In this document: positions 1 to 10,699 of the stretch, piece after piece
Position numbering within the stretch: position 1 is the first letter of the stretch
Layout of the letters: the number at the start of each line of letters is the position of its first letter
Assembly: GCF_900113545.1 (NCBI RefSeq)
Contig: NZ_FOPS01000003.1
Location: 1-64,000, forward strand
DNA from: Neisseria elongata subsp. elongata
Lineage (GTDB): Bacteria; Pseudomonadota; Gammaproteobacteria; Burkholderiales; Neisseriaceae
Length of the DNA: 64,000 nucleotides
Reading direction: 5' to 3'
The notes under the pieces: generated by a model
Told to the model about the DNA's origin: nothing
What the model saw: the letters and a program-made list of their open reading frames with translations, nothing else
Databases searched by the model: none
Program-made: the position numbers and the translations under genes

Positions 1-1185
1 TTAAGCGATGATAGAAGAAACCACGCCCGCACCTACGGTACGACCGCCTTCGCGAATCGCAAAGCGCAGACCTTCTTCCATAGCGATAGGTGCAATCAGT
101 TCTACAGTGATGGCCACGTTCTCACCAGGCATAACCATTTCTACACCTTCTTCCAAAGTAACCGCACCGGTTACGTCGGTAGTACGGAAGTAGAATTGTG
201 GACGGTAGTTAGCGAAGAACGGAGTATGACGACCACCCTCTTCTTTGCTCAATACGTAAACTTCTGCTTTGAATTTGGTGTGAGGAGTGATGGTACCCGG
301 TTTAGCCAATACTTGACCGCGTTCCACTTCTTCACGTTTGGTACCGCGCAGCAATACGCCTACGTTGTCACCTGCTTGACCTTCGTCCAGCAGTTTGCGG
401 AACATTTCAACACCGGTACAAGTGGTTTTTTGGGTTTCTTTCAGACCTACGATTTCGATCTCGTCACCGACGTGGATGATACCGCGCTCTACACGACCGG
501 TTACTACTGTACCACGGCCGGAGATAGAGAATACGTCTTCGATAGGCAACAGGAACGGTTTGTCCACGGCACGCTCAGGTGTCGGGATGTAGCTGTCCAA
601 TGCAGCAGCCAGTTCGAAGATTTTTTCTTCGTAAGCTGCGTCGCCTTCCAAGGCTTTCAGTGCGGAACCTTGTACGATCGGGCAGTCGTCGCCTGGGAAG
701 TCGTAGCTTGACAGCAAGTCACGGATTTCCATTTCAACCAGTTCCAGCAGTTCGGCATCATCAACCATGTCGCATTTATTCATGAACACGATGATGTAAG
801 GTACGCCTACTTGGCGGGCCAACAGGATGTGTTCGCGAGTTTGCGGCATAGGACCGTCGGCAGCGGAACATACCAAGATTGCGCCGTCCATTTGTGCGGC
901 ACCGGTAATCATGTTTTTAACGTAGTCGGCGTGTCCCGGGCAGTCTACGTGTGCGTAGTGGCGGGTTTCGGTTTCGTATTCTACGTGTGAGGTATTGATG
1001 GTAATACCGCGGGCTTTTTCTTCGGGAGCGTTGTCGATTTGGTCGTAAGCTTTTGCAGCACCGCCGAATTTTTTAGCCAAAATAGTAGTCAAAGCAGCAG
1101 TCAGGGTGGTTTTACCATGGTCAACGTGACCGATGGTGCCAACGTTTACGTGCGGTTTGCTACGTTCAAATTTTTCCTTAGCCAT
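1..1185 (-). CDS. tuf: Elongation factor Tu
   Basis: Translation elongation factor that delivers aminoacyl-tRNA to the ribosome as a GTP complex. The product is full length (394 residues). It has the G1 loop [10 protein letters not shown] near residue 19, the switch II DCPGH near residue 81 and the guanine-specificity NKCD near residue 136, followed by the two beta-barrel domains typical of the family. The start at 1185 has a good ribosome site (AAGGAATT, 8 nt upstream). It is the last gene of the str operon, about 90 nt after fusA, and its stop codon is the first three bases of the window, so nothing can be said about what lies downstream. Many Neisseria have two tuf copies; whether this one is tufA or tufB cannot be told from here. 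Confidence 0.97.
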   Translation of the reverse strand: MAKEKFERSKPHVNVGTIGHVDHGKTTLTAALTTILAKKFGGAAKAYDQIDNAPEEKARGITINTSHVEYETETRHYAHVDCPGHADYVKNMITGAAQMDGAILVCSAADGPMPQTREHILLARQVGVPYIIVFMNKCDMVDDAELLELVEMEIRDLLSSYDFPGDDCPIVQGSALKALEGDAAYEEKIFELAAALDSYIPTPERAVDKPFLLPIEDVFSISGRGTVVTGRVERGIIHVGDEIEIVGLKETQKTTCTGVEMFRKLLDEGQAGDNVGVLLRGTKREEVERGQVLAKPGTITPHTKFKAEVYVLSKEEGGRHTPFFANYRPQFYFRTTDVTGAVTLEEGVEMVMPGENVAITVELIAPIAMEEGLRFAIREGGRTVGAGVVSSIIA

Positions 1186-1225
1186 GAGCTAATTCCTTTA
1201 CATTAAAGATCGATTAAAGAACAGA

Positions 1226-1262
1226 GGCCGTCTGAAAAATCATTTCAGCCTTTCAGACGACC
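1226..1262. repeat. DNA uptake sequence pair between fusA and tuf
   Basis: AGGCCGTCTGAA at 1226-1237 faces TTCAGACGACCT (complement AGGTCGTCTGAA) at 1251-1262, forming an imperfect inverted pair. The first is the AG-DUS dialect and the second the mucosa-type variant with one changed base. Such pairs often double as hairpins, but this one lies inside the str operon and is not followed by a T-run on the minus strand, so strong termination is unlikely. Confidence 0.85.
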
Positions 1263-1273
1263 TATTTGCCTGA

Positions 1274-3379
1274 TTAGCCTTTACGGGCTTCAGTTACAGC
1301 AGCAGCTATGTGGGCAGGAGCTTCAGAATATTTCTTGAACTCCATAGAGTAAGTAGCGCGGCCTTGGGTTGCAGAACGCAGGTCGGTAGAATAACCGAAC
1401 ATTTCTGCCAAAGGTACTTCGGCACGGACTTTTTTACCGCCGATACCGTCATCATCCATACCCAATACGACGCCGCGACGACGGTTCAAGTCGCCCATTA
1501 CGTCACCCATGTATTCTTCAGGGGTTTCCACTTCAACGGCCATGATTGGCTCAAGCAGAGCAGGATTGGCTTTACGCATACCTTCTTTGAAGGCTTGAGA
1601 AGCAGCCAATTCGAAGGCCAGTTGAGAGGAGTCAACGTCGTGTGAAGAACCAAAGATCAAACGTACGCGTACGTCAACTACTGGGTAGCCTGCAACGATA
1701 CCGTTAGGCAGGGTATCGCGGATACCTTTATCGACAGACGGAATGAATTCGCGAGGAATCACACCACCTTTAATCTCATCGATAAATTCGTAACCTGCAC
1801 CACCCGGCTCCATAGGTTCCATTTTGATCACAACGTGACCGTATTGACCTTTACCACCGGATTGTTTAGCGTGTTTGTATTCGGCTTCGACTTCTTTGCG
1901 GATGGTTTCGCGGTAAGCCACTTGAGGCGCACCGATATTTGCTTCCACGCCGAATTCGCGTTTCATACGGTCAACAATAATTTCCAGGTGCAGCTCACCC
2001 ATACCCGAAATAATGGTTTGACCGGATTCTTCGTCTGTACGAACACGGAAAGACGGGTCCTCTTTAGCCAGACGGTTCAGGGCAATACCCATTTTCTCTT
2101 GGTCAGCTTTGGTTTTCGGCTCAACGGCAATATGGATTACCGGCTCAGGAAATTCCATGCGTTCCAAGATAATCGGCGCGCTTTCTGCACACAAGGTTTC
2201 ACCGGTAGTAACGTCTTTCAGACCGATAGCGGCTGCGATGTCGCCAGCGCGTACTTCTTCAATTTCAGTACGGTCCGCAGCAGTCATTTGTACCAAACGA
2301 CCGATACGTTCACGAGTACCTTTTACAGAGTTCAATACGGTATCACCGGATTTCACGACACCAGAGTAAACGCGGATGAAAGTCAGTTGACCAACGTATT
2401 TGTCGTTCAGCATTTTGAACGCCAATGCAGAGAATTTCTCTTCGTCGCTGGCTTGACGGCTGTCAGCTTCTTCAGTGTTAGGGTTAACACCTTGAACCGG
2501 AGGAATATCGGTAGGAGCTGGCAGCAATTCTACAACTGCGTCCAACATACGTTGAACACCTTTGTTTTTAAATGCAGAACCACACAACATAGGTTGGATT
2601 TCGCCTGCCAGAGTACGTTGACGCAATCCGCCTACGATTTCTTCCTCAGTTAGCTCGTCGCCGCCCAAGTATTTATCCATCAATTCTTCGCTGGCTTCTG
2701 CTGCAGCTTCAATCATGTTTTGACGCCATTCTTCAGCAGTTTCAACCAACTCAGCAGGAATATCGCCATAGGTAAAGGTTGTACCTTTATCAGCTTCGTT
2801 CCAGATGATAGATTTCATTTTCAGCAGGTCAACAACGCCACTGAAGCTATCTTCTGCACCAACCGGGATTACGATAGGTACAGGGTTTGCGCGCAAACGG
2901 GTTTTCATTTGCTCGACAACGCGGAAGAAGTTGGCGCCTTGACGGTCCATTTTATTTACAAACGCCAAGCGTGGCACTTGGTATTTGTTGGCTTGACGCC
3001 ATACGGTTTCAGATTGTGGCTGAACACCGCCCACCGCACAGTAAACCATTACCGCACCATCCAATACACGCATAGAGCGCTCCACCTCTACGGTAAAGTC
3101 AACGTGTCCCGGGGTGTCGATGATGTTAAAACGGTGTTCGGGGAATTGTTTCGCCATACCGGACCAGTAGGAAGTTACGGCAGCAGAAGTAATGGTAATA
3201 CCACGCTCTTGCTCTTGTTCCATGTAGTCGGTAGTAGCCGCGCCATCATGTACCTCGCCCAATTTGTGGGTCAAACCGGTATAGAACAAAATACGTTCTG
3301 TAGTAGTGGTTTTACCCGCGTCAATATGGGCGGAAATACCGATGTTGCGGTACAGGCTGATCGGGGTCTTACGAGCCAT
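1274..3379 (-). CDS. fusA: Elongation factor G
   Basis: Ribosomal translocase GTPase of 701 residues, the usual length. The N-terminal G domain shows [12 protein letters not shown] (G1, about residue 18), DTPGHVDF (G3, about 90) and NKMD (G4, about 144). The C-terminal part has the domain IV/V signatures, including a GQYGHV segment and [13 protein letters not shown] near the end. It lies 18 nt downstream of rpsG and upstream of tuf, the standard str-operon order, so it should be co-transcribed from the rpsL promoter. Confidence 0.97.
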   Translation of the reverse strand: MARKTPISLYRNIGISAHIDAGKTTTTERILFYTGLTHKLGEVHDGAATTDYMEQEQERGITITSAAVTSYWSGMAKQFPEHRFNIIDTPGHVDFTVEVERSMRVLDGAVMVYCAVGGVQPQSETVWRQANKYQVPRLAFVNKMDRQGANFFRVVEQMKTRLRANPVPIVIPVGAEDSFSGVVDLLKMKSIIWNEADKGTTFTYGDIPAELVETAEEWRQNMIEAAAEASEELMDKYLGGDELTEEEIVGGLRQRTLAGEIQPMLCGSAFKNKGVQRMLDAVVELLPAPTDIPPVQGVNPNTEEADSRQASDEEKFSALAFKMLNDKYVGQLTFIRVYSGVVKSGDTVLNSVKGTRERIGRLVQMTAADRTEIEEVRAGDIAAAIGLKDVTTGETLCAESAPIILERMEFPEPVIHIAVEPKTKADQEKMGIALNRLAKEDPSFRVRTDEESGQTIISGMGELHLEIIVDRMKREFGVEANIGAPQVAYRETIRKEVEAEYKHAKQSGGKGQYGHVVIKMEPMEPGGAGYEFIDEIKGGVIPREFIPSVDKGIRDTLPNGIVAGYPVVDVRVRLIFGSSHDVDSSQLAFELAASQAFKEGMRKANPALLEPIMAVEVETPEEYMGDVMGDLNRRRGVVLGMDDDGIGGKKVRAEVPLAEMFGYSTDLRSATQGRATYSMEFKKYSEAPAHIAAAVTEARKG

Positions 3380-3397
3380 TTTATTAGCCTTTCAAAA

Positions 3398-3868
3398 TTA
3401 GAAACGGAAGTGAGAGAATGCTTTGTTTGCTTCAGCCATGCGGTGTACTTCTTCACGTTTTTTCAACGCACCGCCGCGACCTTCGGACGCATCAATCAAT
3501 TCGCCTGCCAAACGCAGGTCCATGGATTTCTCACCACGTTTACGGGCCGCATCGCGAACCCAACGCATTGCAAGAGCCAGACGGCGTGAAGGACGAACCT
3601 CAACAGGAACTTGGTAGTTTGCACCACCTACACGGCGGCTTTTCACTTCCACGATAGGTTTGGCATTTGCAATGGCTTCGTTGAATACTTCGATTGCTGC
3701 TTTGCCGGTTTTTTTCTCGATTTGCTCCAACGCACCGTAAACGATACGTTCGGCAACAGATTTTTTACCGTCAATCATCAATACGTTCATAAATTTAGTC
3801 AGCTCGACGCTGCCGAATTTAGGATCAGGCAATACATCGCGCTTTGGGACTTCTCTACGTCTTGGCAT
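3398..3868 (-). CDS. rpsG: 30S ribosomal protein S7
   Basis: Primary 16S rRNA-binding protein that nucleates assembly of the 30S head. The product is 156 residues beginning [11 protein letters not shown], the standard S7 start. The frame stays open 11 codons further upstream, but the ATG at 3868 has AAAGGAAA just before it, so I chose it. The family core ([15 protein letters not shown] and ALAMRWV) is intact. It is the second gene of the str operon; in other bacteria S7 binding represses this operon, which cannot be verified from the sequence. Confidence 0.97.
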   Translation of the reverse strand: MPRRREVPKRDVLPDPKFGSVELTKFMNVLMIDGKKSVAERIVYGALEQIEKKTGKAAIEVFNEAIANAKPIVEVKSRRVGGANYQVPVEVRPSRRLALAMRWVRDAARKRGEKSMDLRLAGELIDASEGRGGALKKREEVHRMAEANKAFSHFRF

Positions 3869-3985
3869 TTTAATTTCCTTTAATCTATTCAGTCGGGTCA
3901 ATTCCCATGAATACCCAAAAGAGCATTCACTTACTCGGCCGTTGTTCAGCTTAGGCGACCGACGTGCCTATTTAAGTCCCTGTAA

Positions 3986-4357
3986 TTATTTAGGACGCTT
4001 AGCACCGTATTTAGAACGGGCTTGTTTACGGTCTTTAACACCTGCAGTATCCAAAGAACCGCGTACAGTGTGGTAACGTACACCCGGCAAGTCTTTTACA
4101 CGACCGCCGCGAATCAGTACGACGCTGTGTTCTTGCAGGTTGTGGCCTTCACCGCCGATGTATGAAATCACTTCAAAACCGTTGGTCAGACGAACTTTAC
4201 ATACTTTACGCAATGCAGAGTTAGGTTTTTTAGGGGTAGTCGTGTATACACGGGTGCATACGCCGCGTTTTTGCGGGCAGGCTTCCAGTGCAGGCACTTT
4301 GTTTACGTACACAGGCTTTTGACGGCCTTTGCGTACCAATTGGTTAATAGTTGGCAT
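3986..4357 (-). CDS. rpsL: 30S ribosomal protein S12
   Basis: Decoding-centre ribosomal protein of 123 residues starting [12 protein letters not shown] longer in-frame start exists upstream, but the ATG at 4357 is the conserved one. The loop [14 protein letters not shown] keeps lysine at position 43 and the [10 protein letters not shown] loop keeps its lysine at about 88. These are the wild-type residues at the two classical streptomycin-resistance positions, so the allele predicts streptomycin susceptibility. First gene of the str operon, preceded by a near-consensus promoter and a leader hairpin. Confidence 0.97.
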   Translation of the reverse strand: MPTINQLVRKGRQKPVYVNKVPALEACPQKRGVCTRVYTTTPKKPNSALRKVCKVRLTNGFEVISYIGGEGHNLQEHSVVLIRGGRVKDLPGVRYHTVRGSLDTAGVKDRKQARSKYGAKRPK

Positions 4358-4383
4358 ATTTTCTCGTCCTGTTGAGTTAAATA

Positions 4384-4406
4384 CTTGCCGACACCATGTC
4401 GGCAAG
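4384..4406 (-). promoter_or_regulatory. Perfect hairpin at the 5' end of the str operon mRNA
   Basis: CTTGCCGAC (4384-4392) and GTCGGCAAG (4398-4406) form a perfect 9-bp stem with a 5-nt loop. From the -10 box at 4413-4418 the expected transcription start is about 4406, so the stem would be the first structure on the message. A 5' stem like this can protect an mRNA from 5'-end-dependent decay. Inference from position only. Confidence 0.6.
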
Positions 4407-4412
4407 AGTCGA

Positions 4413-4442
4413 ATTATATTATCCTGGACAATCTTCAGTCAA
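4413..4442 (-). promoter_or_regulatory. Sigma-70 type promoter of the str operon
   Basis: On the minus strand, TTGACT (4437-4442) and TATAAT (4413-4418) are separated by 18 nt. This is a close match to the housekeeping consensus and lies about 56 nt before the rpsL start. It fits the high expression expected for ribosomal proteins and EF-Tu. Confidence 0.8.
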
Positions 4443-4500
4443 GAAATCAACACTTAAACCGCATCTTTGGGTAGGATATTGACTAAATTTGATAACACAA

Positions 4501-4525
4501 AGGCCGTCTGAATTTCAGACGGCCT
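4501..4525 (-). terminator. DUS hairpin terminator downstream of ftsZ
   Basis: AGGCCGTCTGAA runs directly into its own complement TTCAGACGGCCT, giving an 11-12-bp stem with almost no loop. It lies 30 nt past the ftsZ stop and separates the dcw cluster from the str promoter. Inverted DUS pairs are a known terminator form in Neisseria. Confidence 0.75.
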
Positions 4526-4554
4526 GACAATAACTTTTTAATCAATAAAAAATC

Positions 4555-5802
4555 TTAAGATACTTCGTCAATGCTTCCTCTTTGACGGCGCAATACTGCA
4601 GGAATTTCCAAATCATCCAACACTCTCTGATCAGAAAAGTCGGGAGCCGCCAAATTCATATTTCTAACATCTCGACCAGACGTAATCACACCAGCGATAT
4701 TAGAAAAATCACTCTCTTCCGACATTTTCGCATTTACTGCGCCATACCCATCTCCGGATACATGACCACGGACACGACCTGATTGAATTTCTCTACCACT
4801 ATACGATGTCGTTGCAGATGCGGCATAGTGATTATTCTCCTTCAACCCTGTTGCAATAATGGTTATGCGGATCGCATCCTCAGGCATATTTTCATCTTCT
4901 GCCGTACCATATTTCCGCTCAGAGTCAGGATGCGCATAATCATCTATAACGCGCATAATCTCGCGATACTCAGACATCTTCAAGCAACCCGGAGCAGTAG
5001 TAATATTGACCAAAACGCCGCGTGCGCCGTCCAAACTTACATTATCAAGCAGCGGGCTGGAAATAGCTTCTTCCGTAGCCAAACGTGCACGATCCACCCC
5101 TTGCGATGAGCCTGAACCCATCATAGCCATGCCGGTAATACTCATAACGTTTTTAACGTCGGCAAAATCCAAGTTGATAAAGCCAGGGCGAGTTACCACT
5201 TCAGAAATACCGGCCACGGCAGCATGCAATACATTATCAGCTGCGCGAAACGCCTCACGTACCGTAACATCCTCACCCAAAGCCGTCATAAGTCTATCAT
5301 TGGGAATCACAATTAAAGAATCCACCTGACTCTTCAAATGTTCAATTCCTTGCTGAGCGATATGGATGCGCTTACCTTCATGCTCAAACGGACGTGTAAC
5401 GACTGCCACAGTCAAAATACCCATCTCTTTGGCAATTTCAGCAACAACCGGAGCAGCACCTGTACCGGTACCACCACCCATGCCTGTTGTAATAAACAAC
5501 ATATTGGCACCGCGAACCGCTTCGGTAATAGCCTCTCTTTCCTCCAAGGCAGCTTCTCGCCCAACTTCCGGATTGGCTCCCGCTCCTAACCCTTTGGTCA
5601 GATTGGTACCCAATTGTATGCGCTTGGGCGCATCACTCTTTCCCAAAGCCTGCGCATCAGTATTCGCACTGATAAACTCTACACCTTGGATAGTGTTTTT
5701 AATCATATTGTTGATAGCGTTACATCCGCCACCGCCAATGCCGATTACCTTAATTACTGCAGGGCTTGCAGCTGAATCTACTACGTCGTAAACCAAATCC
5801 AT
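4555..5802 (-). CDS. ftsZ: Cell division protein FtsZ
   Basis: Tubulin-like GTPase that polymerises into the Z-ring at mid-cell. The product is 415 residues from MDLVYDVVDSAA; the frame is open 11 codons further up, but GAAGGAGT precedes the ATG at 5802. The GTP-binding loop GGGTGTGAAP (about residue 107), the N-terminal GIGGGGCNAINNM and the T7 loop NLDFADV are present. The extreme C-terminus LDDLEIPAVLRRQ is the conserved tail that binds FtsA and other anchors. Last gene of the dcw cluster, 136 nt after ftsA. Confidence 0.97.
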   Translation of the reverse strand: MDLVYDVVDSAASPAVIKVIGIGGGGCNAINNMIKNTIQGVEFISANTDAQALGKSDAPKRIQLGTNLTKGLGAGANPEVGREAALEEREAITEAVRGANMLFITTGMGGGTGTGAAPVVAEIAKEMGILTVAVVTRPFEHEGKRIHIAQQGIEHLKSQVDSLIVIPNDRLMTALGEDVTVREAFRAADNVLHAAVAGISEVVTRPGFINLDFADVKNVMSITGMAMMGSGSSQGVDRARLATEEAISSPLLDNVSLDGARGVLVNITTAPGCLKMSEYREIMRVIDDYAHPDSERKYGTAEDENMPEDAIRITIIATGLKENNHYAASATTSYSGREIQSGRVRGHVSGDGYGAVNAKMSEESDFSNIAGVITSGRDVRNMNLAAPDFSDQRVLDDLEIPAVLRRQRGSIDEVS

Positions 5803-5938
5803 TAAAACTACTCCTTCGTGCCCTGCATGGGACAATACAACTTTGACAAAATACAGCGAATGATAAGCGGATTATATAAGAAGCTACCGAATCTTAGCAA
5901 AAACCTTCAATAACTTTTACTCATATTCCTATGGGCAC

Positions 5939-7186
5939 TTAAAAACTATTCAGCAACCAGTCTTTCAGTTTCCCCCAAAACCCGTCTTTATGCTCATGAT
6001 ATACAGACCCGGTTTCGGCAATTTGATTGCCTTCAGTATCACCACGGGCAGCATATAGCAGACCTATTACTGTGGCATTTCGAGGATTACGAACTCTTTC
6101 CGACACACCCGGCATTTCCGGCGGAACGCCGATTCTGGCAGGCAGGCCGAAAATATCTTCGGCCAAATCAACGATACCGTTCAACATAGACGCACCGCCC
6201 GTCAATACGATTCCCGAAGTCAGCATATCTTCGAAGAAACCGCTTCTGTGTAATTCATTACGGGTTAATTCCAAAATTTCTTCCACGCGCGGACCGATTA
6301 CGCTGGCCAGCACTTTGCGTGAAATCTGTCTCGGTTGACGCTCCCCTACGCTTGGCACTTCAACCATCTCGTCCATATCTTCATCCGGCAGATCTGGATG
6401 AGCCGCACCGTGATGGATTTTAATATATTCGGCCGCTGCATAAGGCGTACGCAAAGCCTGAGCCAAATCACTGGTAATCAAATCGCCGGCAACGGGTATT
6501 ACTGCGGTATGACGGATGGCACCATTGGTATAAACCGCGATATCGGTCGTACCGCCACCGATGTCAATCACACAGACGCCCAAATCCTTTTCATCATCGG
6601 TTAATACAGCCTGGCCGCTGGCCAAGGGCTGCAACATAATTTGATCCATCTGCAAACCGCAGCGGGTAATACATTTTTGAATATTCTGCAATGCGGTAAC
6701 CGCGCCGGTAATAATGTGGACACGAGTATCCAACCGCACACCGCTCATCCCGATCGGCTCGCGCACGCCGGGCTGGTTATCGATAATATATTCCTGAACC
6801 ACAGTGTGCAGAATACTGTGATCCGGCGGAATATTGACTGCTTTCGCCGTTTCGATGGCGCGGTCGATATCCGCCTGACTGACTTCACCGTCTTTGATTT
6901 TAACCACGCCCTGGGAATTAAGGCTTCGGATATGGTTGCCCGCAATTCCCGTAGTCACACTGCCAACCTCGCAATCAGCCATCAATTCGGCCTCGCTGAC
7001 CGCATGTTTGATGGCCTGTGCGGTTGCATCGATATTCGTTACCATACCCGCCTTCAAACCGCGTGAAGGTGCCTGCCCAATACCGACGATATGGATTTGA
7101 TTGTCTTCCTGCACTTCGCCGATTAGGGCGATTACTTTGGAGGTGCCGATATCCAAGGCACTGATGTAGTGTTTACCTTTAACCAT
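5939..7186 (-). CDS. ftsA: Cell division protein FtsA
   Basis: Actin-fold ATPase (415 residues) that tethers FtsZ to the membrane and recruits later divisome proteins. Visible features are the N-terminal phosphate loop SALDIGTSKV, the phosphate-2 segment VIDIGGGTTD near residue 205, the adenosine motif VLTGGAS near 325, and a C-terminal amphipathic membrane-targeting helix (FWGKLKDWLLNSF). It lies 24 nt downstream of ftsQ in the standard dcw order. Confidence 0.96.
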   Translation of the reverse strand: MVKGKHYISALDIGTSKVIALIGEVQEDNQIHIVGIGQAPSRGLKAGMVTNIDATAQAIKHAVSEAELMADCEVGSVTTGIAGNHIRSLNSQGVVKIKDGEVSQADIDRAIETAKAVNIPPDHSILHTVVQEYIIDNQPGVREPIGMSGVRLDTRVHIITGAVTALQNIQKCITRCGLQMDQIMLQPLASGQAVLTDDEKDLGVCVIDIGGGTTDIAVYTNGAIRHTAVIPVAGDLITSDLAQALRTPYAAAEYIKIHHGAAHPDLPDEDMDEMVEVPSVGERQPRQISRKVLASVIGPRVEEILELTRNELHRSGFFEDMLTSGIVLTGGASMLNGIVDLAEDIFGLPARIGVPPEMPGVSERVRNPRNATVIGLLYAARGDTEGNQIAETGSVYHEHKDGFWGKLKDWLLNSF

Positions 7187-7210
7187 AATCTTCCAGTCTT
7201 TTTAAATTTT

Positions 7211-7960
7211 TCAATTATTTTCAGACGGCCTCTCCAAGCCGCCCTGATTATCTGTTTGTTGTTCTTTCAAGCGGACGGCAAAACCGTCCTTATAGCGCAT
7301 ATCGACATAATGAAGACCATCTGCCTGAGGTTTAAGCAATGTCGGCCAAACGCGGACAAAACGCTTCAGCCGTTCGACAACCTTGTCGCGCCCCAATTTT
7401 ACCGTAATACCGTTGGATAACACGATTTCCCATGCCGAACGGGACGTGTAGGCCAAAGTGGCGACGGACAGCTTTTCTTTTGCCAGTTCACGTTTGAACA
7501 TGGAGAAACGCTCCACCATAACCTTTCCCGCACCATCCTGCCCTTTGAATTTCGGCAAAACCACTTCCTCATCCAGCCGGCCCGCAAAAACATTGCCCTC
7601 GCTGTCTACCAAACCGCCATCCTCCCAATACGCGACAGGTACGCGCTCACTCAATCGGATTTCCACTGTATCAGGCAGACGGCGGCGGACTTCGGCTTTG
7701 GCTATCCACGGCATTGCGGCAAACGCAGCCTGAGCACCGTTCAAATCGGCTTTAAAGACATTACCCCGTATATAGCGCGCGGCAATGTTCTGCAATTCTT
7801 CCCCATCGGTATATTGCAAATCTCCGTTGATATTAACCTGCTTGACGGGGAAATATGACGAATGATACAGCCATACGCCTGCCGAACCAAGCAGCATGAC
7901 AAACACCACCACATAAAGCCACCTGCTGGCACGGCGCATGGCTTGTGCATTATTCCACAT
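7211..7960 (-). CDS. ftsQ: Cell division protein FtsQ
   Basis: Bitopic inner-membrane divisome protein (249 residues) that links early and late division proteins. One transmembrane helix spans about residues 13-31. It is followed by a periplasmic POTRA domain ([20 protein letters not shown] and the [15 protein letters not shown] segment) and the FtsQ beta domain. The start at 7960 overlaps the 3' end of ddl by 11 nt, which implies translational coupling. Confidence 0.93.
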   Translation of the reverse strand: MWNNAQAMRRASRWLYVVVFVMLLGSAGVWLYHSSYFPVKQVNINGDLQYTDGEELQNIAARYIRGNVFKADLNGAQAAFAAMPWIAKAEVRRRLPDTVEIRLSERVPVAYWEDGGLVDSEGNVFAGRLDEEVVLPKFKGQDGAGKVMVERFSMFKRELAKEKLSVATLAYTSRSAWEIVLSNGITVKLGRDKVVERLKRFVRVWPTLLKPQADGLHYVDMRYKDGFAVRLKEQQTDNQGGLERPSENN

Positions 7961-8861
7961 AAGCCGTTTTCAGAATCTCAACGCACAACTGTGCGAAATC
8001 CAAACCCTGCTGCGCTGCAGCTTTGGGCACCAGGCTGTGGGAGGTCATGCCCGGCAGCGTATTGGCTTCCAATAAATACAAACGGCCCGACTCGTCTTTC
8101 AGAAAATCAATCCGCCCCCAACCCCTGCCGCCGATGGCATGGAATGCGCGGACGGTCAAATCGCGCATCAGGCGTTCGTCTTCCTCGCTCAAATCAGACG
8201 GGCAGAGATAAACCGTATCGTCGCGGTCGTACTTGGCCTCTTTGTCGTAAAACTCGGTGGCAGGAATAATCCGCACGCTGGGCAGGGCGCGGCCGTTCAA
8301 TATGCCGCAAGTGTATTCGCCGCCGCCGATAAAGGCTTCGGCAATAATCTCACCGCGAAACTGCTTCAGTTCGTGATACACCTCTTTCAGACGGCCTGCT
8401 TCTTTTACTTTCACCACGCCGACACTGCTGCCCTCATTTGCAGGCTTGACGAACATCGGCAATCCGAGCTGCCGTTCTACTGCGTCGAAATCGCTGTCGT
8501 CGCGCAACACGGCATAATCCGGCACAGGCAAACCCAAACCTTTCCACAGCAGCTTGCTGCGGTATTTGTCCATACCGATGGAAGAAGCCAGCACGCCGCA
8601 ACCGGTGTAGCGGATACCGAGTGCCTCCAACGCGCCCTGCACCGTGCCGTCTTCGCCGAACACGCCATGCAGAATATTAAACGCACAATCAAAACCCTGT
8701 GTTTTCAATTCACCCAACGGCGTTTCTTTCGGGTCGAACGCATGGGCATCGACACCTTTGCTGCGCAATGCCTCCAATACTGCCTGCCCGCTGGCGAGGG
8801 AAACCTCGCGCTCGCTGGAAAAACCGCCCATCAATACGGCTACTTTACCAAAATCCTGCAT
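7950..8861 (-). CDS. ddl: D-alanine--D-alanine ligase
   Basis: ATP-grasp ligase making D-Ala-D-Ala, the terminal dipeptide of the peptidoglycan stem. 303 residues from [13 protein letters not shown], preceded by AGAAGGAAG; two in-frame ATGs further upstream lie in DUS-rich DNA and are less likely. Family motifs include [14 protein letters not shown] near the N-terminus, [11 protein letters not shown] near residue 145, and the ATP/Mg-binding C-terminal [19 protein letters not shown]. It sits between murC and ftsQ in the dcw cluster. Confidence 0.95.
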   Translation of the reverse strand: MQDFGKVAVLMGGFSSEREVSLASGQAVLEALRSKGVDAHAFDPKETPLGELKTQGFDCAFNILHGVFGEDGTVQGALEALGIRYTGCGVLASSIGMDKYRSKLLWKGLGLPVPDYAVLRDDSDFDAVERQLGLPMFVKPANEGSSVGVVKVKEAGRLKEVYHELKQFRGEIIAEAFIGGGEYTCGILNGRALPSVRIIPATEFYDKEAKYDRDDTVYLCPSDLSEEDERLMRDLTVRAFHAIGGRGWGRIDFLKDESGRLYLLEANTLPGMTSHSLVPKAAAQQGLDFAQLCVEILKTAYVE

Positions 8862-8879
8862 AACTTCCTTCTTCATCCT

Positions 8880-8985
8880 GCAAAGGCCGTCTGAAAAAAC
8901 CAACCGGTTTCAGACGGCATCTTGATTGACACATTTTTTTCAGACGGCCTCAGCCTGCATCCGGCCGGCCGTCGTTTCCCACATT
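8880..8985. repeat. Cluster of three DNA uptake sequences between murC and ddl
   Basis: The 120-nt gap upstream of ddl holds AGGCCGTCTGAA near 8884, a partner TTCAGACGGCAT near 8909, and a third TTCAGACGGCCT near 8938. The first two could pair as a hairpin within the dcw transcript. No promoter is evident. Confidence 0.7.
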
Positions 8986-10395
8986 TTATTTACCGTTCTG
9001 CCGGGACAATTCCACCAAAGCGGCAGGCACTTTATTGATGCTGCCCGCACCCATATTCAGCAGCACGTCGCCGTCGCGCAAGACGTCCAGCAACATGGCG
9101 GGCAATTCGTTCACGTCGGCGCAATAAAGCGGATCGACCTTCCCGTAGGCGCGGACGTTACGCGCCAACGCACGGCTGTCCTGCGGCAACGGGTCTTCCC
9201 CTGCCGCATAAACATCGGTCAGCACCAACACATCAACCGTGTTCAACACCTTGCTGAAATCATCAAACAAATCCCGCGTGCGGGTATAGCGGTGCGGCTG
9301 GAAAGCCAGCACCAGGCGTTTGTCCGGATATGCACCCCGCGCAGCCGACAAAGTAGCCGCCATTTCCACCGGATGATGGCCATAGTCGTCCACCACCAAA
9401 GCCTTGCCGCCCTGAGGCAGATCGATTTCGCCATAGCTTTGGAAACGGCGGCCAACACCGGCAAATCCTTCCAAACCGCGGCGGACGGCTTCTTCATCGA
9501 CACCGCACTCCAAGGCCACGCCAATGGCGGCCAGTGCATTCAACACATTGTGGCGGCCGGGCAGATTGAGGACAACGTCGAACGTACGCGGCTCATGGCC
9601 TTTCAACCGCGCATGGACGGTAAACTTCATCTGCGCGCCGATGCTTTCCACATCCGTGGCGTAAATGTCGGCACTGTCGTCCAGCCCGTAAGTTGCATGG
9701 GGTTTGCTGATTCTCGGCAGGATGGCGCGGACATGCTCGCTGTCAATACATAAAAATGCTTTACCGTAGAATGGCATACGGTGAATAAAATCCACGAAGG
9801 CCTGATGAAGTTTTTCGACGCTGTGGCCGTAAGTGTCCATATGGTCTTCGTCGATATTGGTTACTACCGACATCAAAGGCGTGAGGTATAGGAACGATGC
9901 GTCGGATTCGTCGGCCTCGGCAACGATGTAGCTGCCTTTGCCCAAACGGGCATTGGTGCCCGCCGCAGTGAGTTTGCCGCCAATCACGAAAGTGGGGTCC
10001 AGCCCCGCGGCGGCCAAAATGGAGGCGGTCAGGCTGGTGGTGGTGGTTTTGCCGTGCGTGCCCGCGATGGCGATGCCGTCTTTGAAACGCATCATTTCCG
10101 CCAGCATCAGCGCGCGGGGAATGACGGGAATCTGCTGCGCCACCGCCGCCGTTACTTCGGGATTGTCTTTTTTCACTGCAGTGGAAGTAACCACCACGTC
10201 CGCACCCTGAATGTGCTCGGCCGTATGGCCGGGGTAAACCTGCACGCCCAGCGAGGCCAAATGACGGGTTACCGCGCTTTGCGCCTGATCTGAACCCGAA
10301 ACGGTATAGCCTTGATTGTGCAGCACTTCGGCAATGCCGCACATGCCCGAACCGCCGATGCCGACAAAATGGATGTGTTTGACTCTGTTTTTCAT
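8986..10395 (-). CDS. murC: UDP-N-acetylmuramate--L-alanine ligase
   Basis: First amino-acid ligase of muropeptide synthesis, adding L-Ala to UDP-MurNAc in the cytoplasm. 469 residues. The N-terminal nucleotide-sugar loop [17 protein letters not shown], the ATP P-loop [10 protein letters not shown] near residue 115, and the Mur-family [11 protein letters not shown] and [13 protein letters not shown] are all intact. It lies downstream of murG with a 304-nt gap, unusually wide for this cluster. Confidence 0.96.
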   Translation of the reverse strand: MKNRVKHIHFVGIGGSGMCGIAEVLHNQGYTVSGSDQAQSAVTRHLASLGVQVYPGHTAEHIQGADVVVTSTAVKKDNPEVTAAVAQQIPVIPRALMLAEMMRFKDGIAIAGTHGKTTTTSLTASILAAAGLDPTFVIGGKLTAAGTNARLGKGSYIVAEADESDASFLYLTPLMSVVTNIDEDHMDTYGHSVEKLHQAFVDFIHRMPFYGKAFLCIDSEHVRAILPRISKPHATYGLDDSADIYATDVESIGAQMKFTVHARLKGHEPRTFDVVLNLPGRHNVLNALAAIGVALECGVDEEAVRRGLEGFAGVGRRFQSYGEIDLPQGGKALVVDDYGHHPVEMAATLSAARGAYPDKRLVLAFQPHRYTRTRDLFDDFSKVLNTVDVLVLTDVYAAGEDPLPQDSRALARNVRAYGKVDPLYCADVNELPAMLLDVLRDGDVLLNMGAGSINKVPAALVELSRQNGK

Positions 10396-10699
10396 GATGG
10401 TGTTCCAAATAATTTTTGACGGCGAATCGGATTGGAAGCCGGTTCAAAGGAAGCAGTGCCGCAGCGGCTTAACGTCGATTCACCCTATTTTTCAGACGGC
10501 CTGAAAACGTTTGCGCGCAGGCATTTCCGCCCAAGCCCGCAAGCGTGGCAAAAGGAAGGGATTGTAAGGTTTTTACCTGCCTGATGTCATGTTGTTTAAA
10601 GTAAAAACAGGTTTGCATACCGATGTGCGGGATATTTTCAGACGGCCTCACATCAGGGTCTGAGGCCGTCTGAAAACCGGAAGGACGCATTTCGTTTTT
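10396..10699. repeat. murG-murC intergenic spacer with DUS copies
   Basis: About 300 nt without a convincing gene. It holds TTCAGACGGCCT near 10492, an inverted DUS pair at about 10638-10675 able to form a hairpin, and a further DUS into which the murG stop codon is built (TGA at 10700-10702). A short minus-strand frame here has DUS-derived residues (FQTA) and no family resemblance; I do not call it. An internal murC promoter is possible but I could not identify one with confidence. Confidence 0.6.

Noticed and set aside
196-711. Long open frames on the plus strand opposite tuf, fusA, murC and other core genes
   Set aside because: They are antisense shadows of strongly conserved genes, with no ribosome sites and no family resemblance.
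10469-10690. A 73-residue minus-strand gene between murG and murC
   Set aside because: It is made largely of DUS-derived residues with no plausible ribosome site or family.
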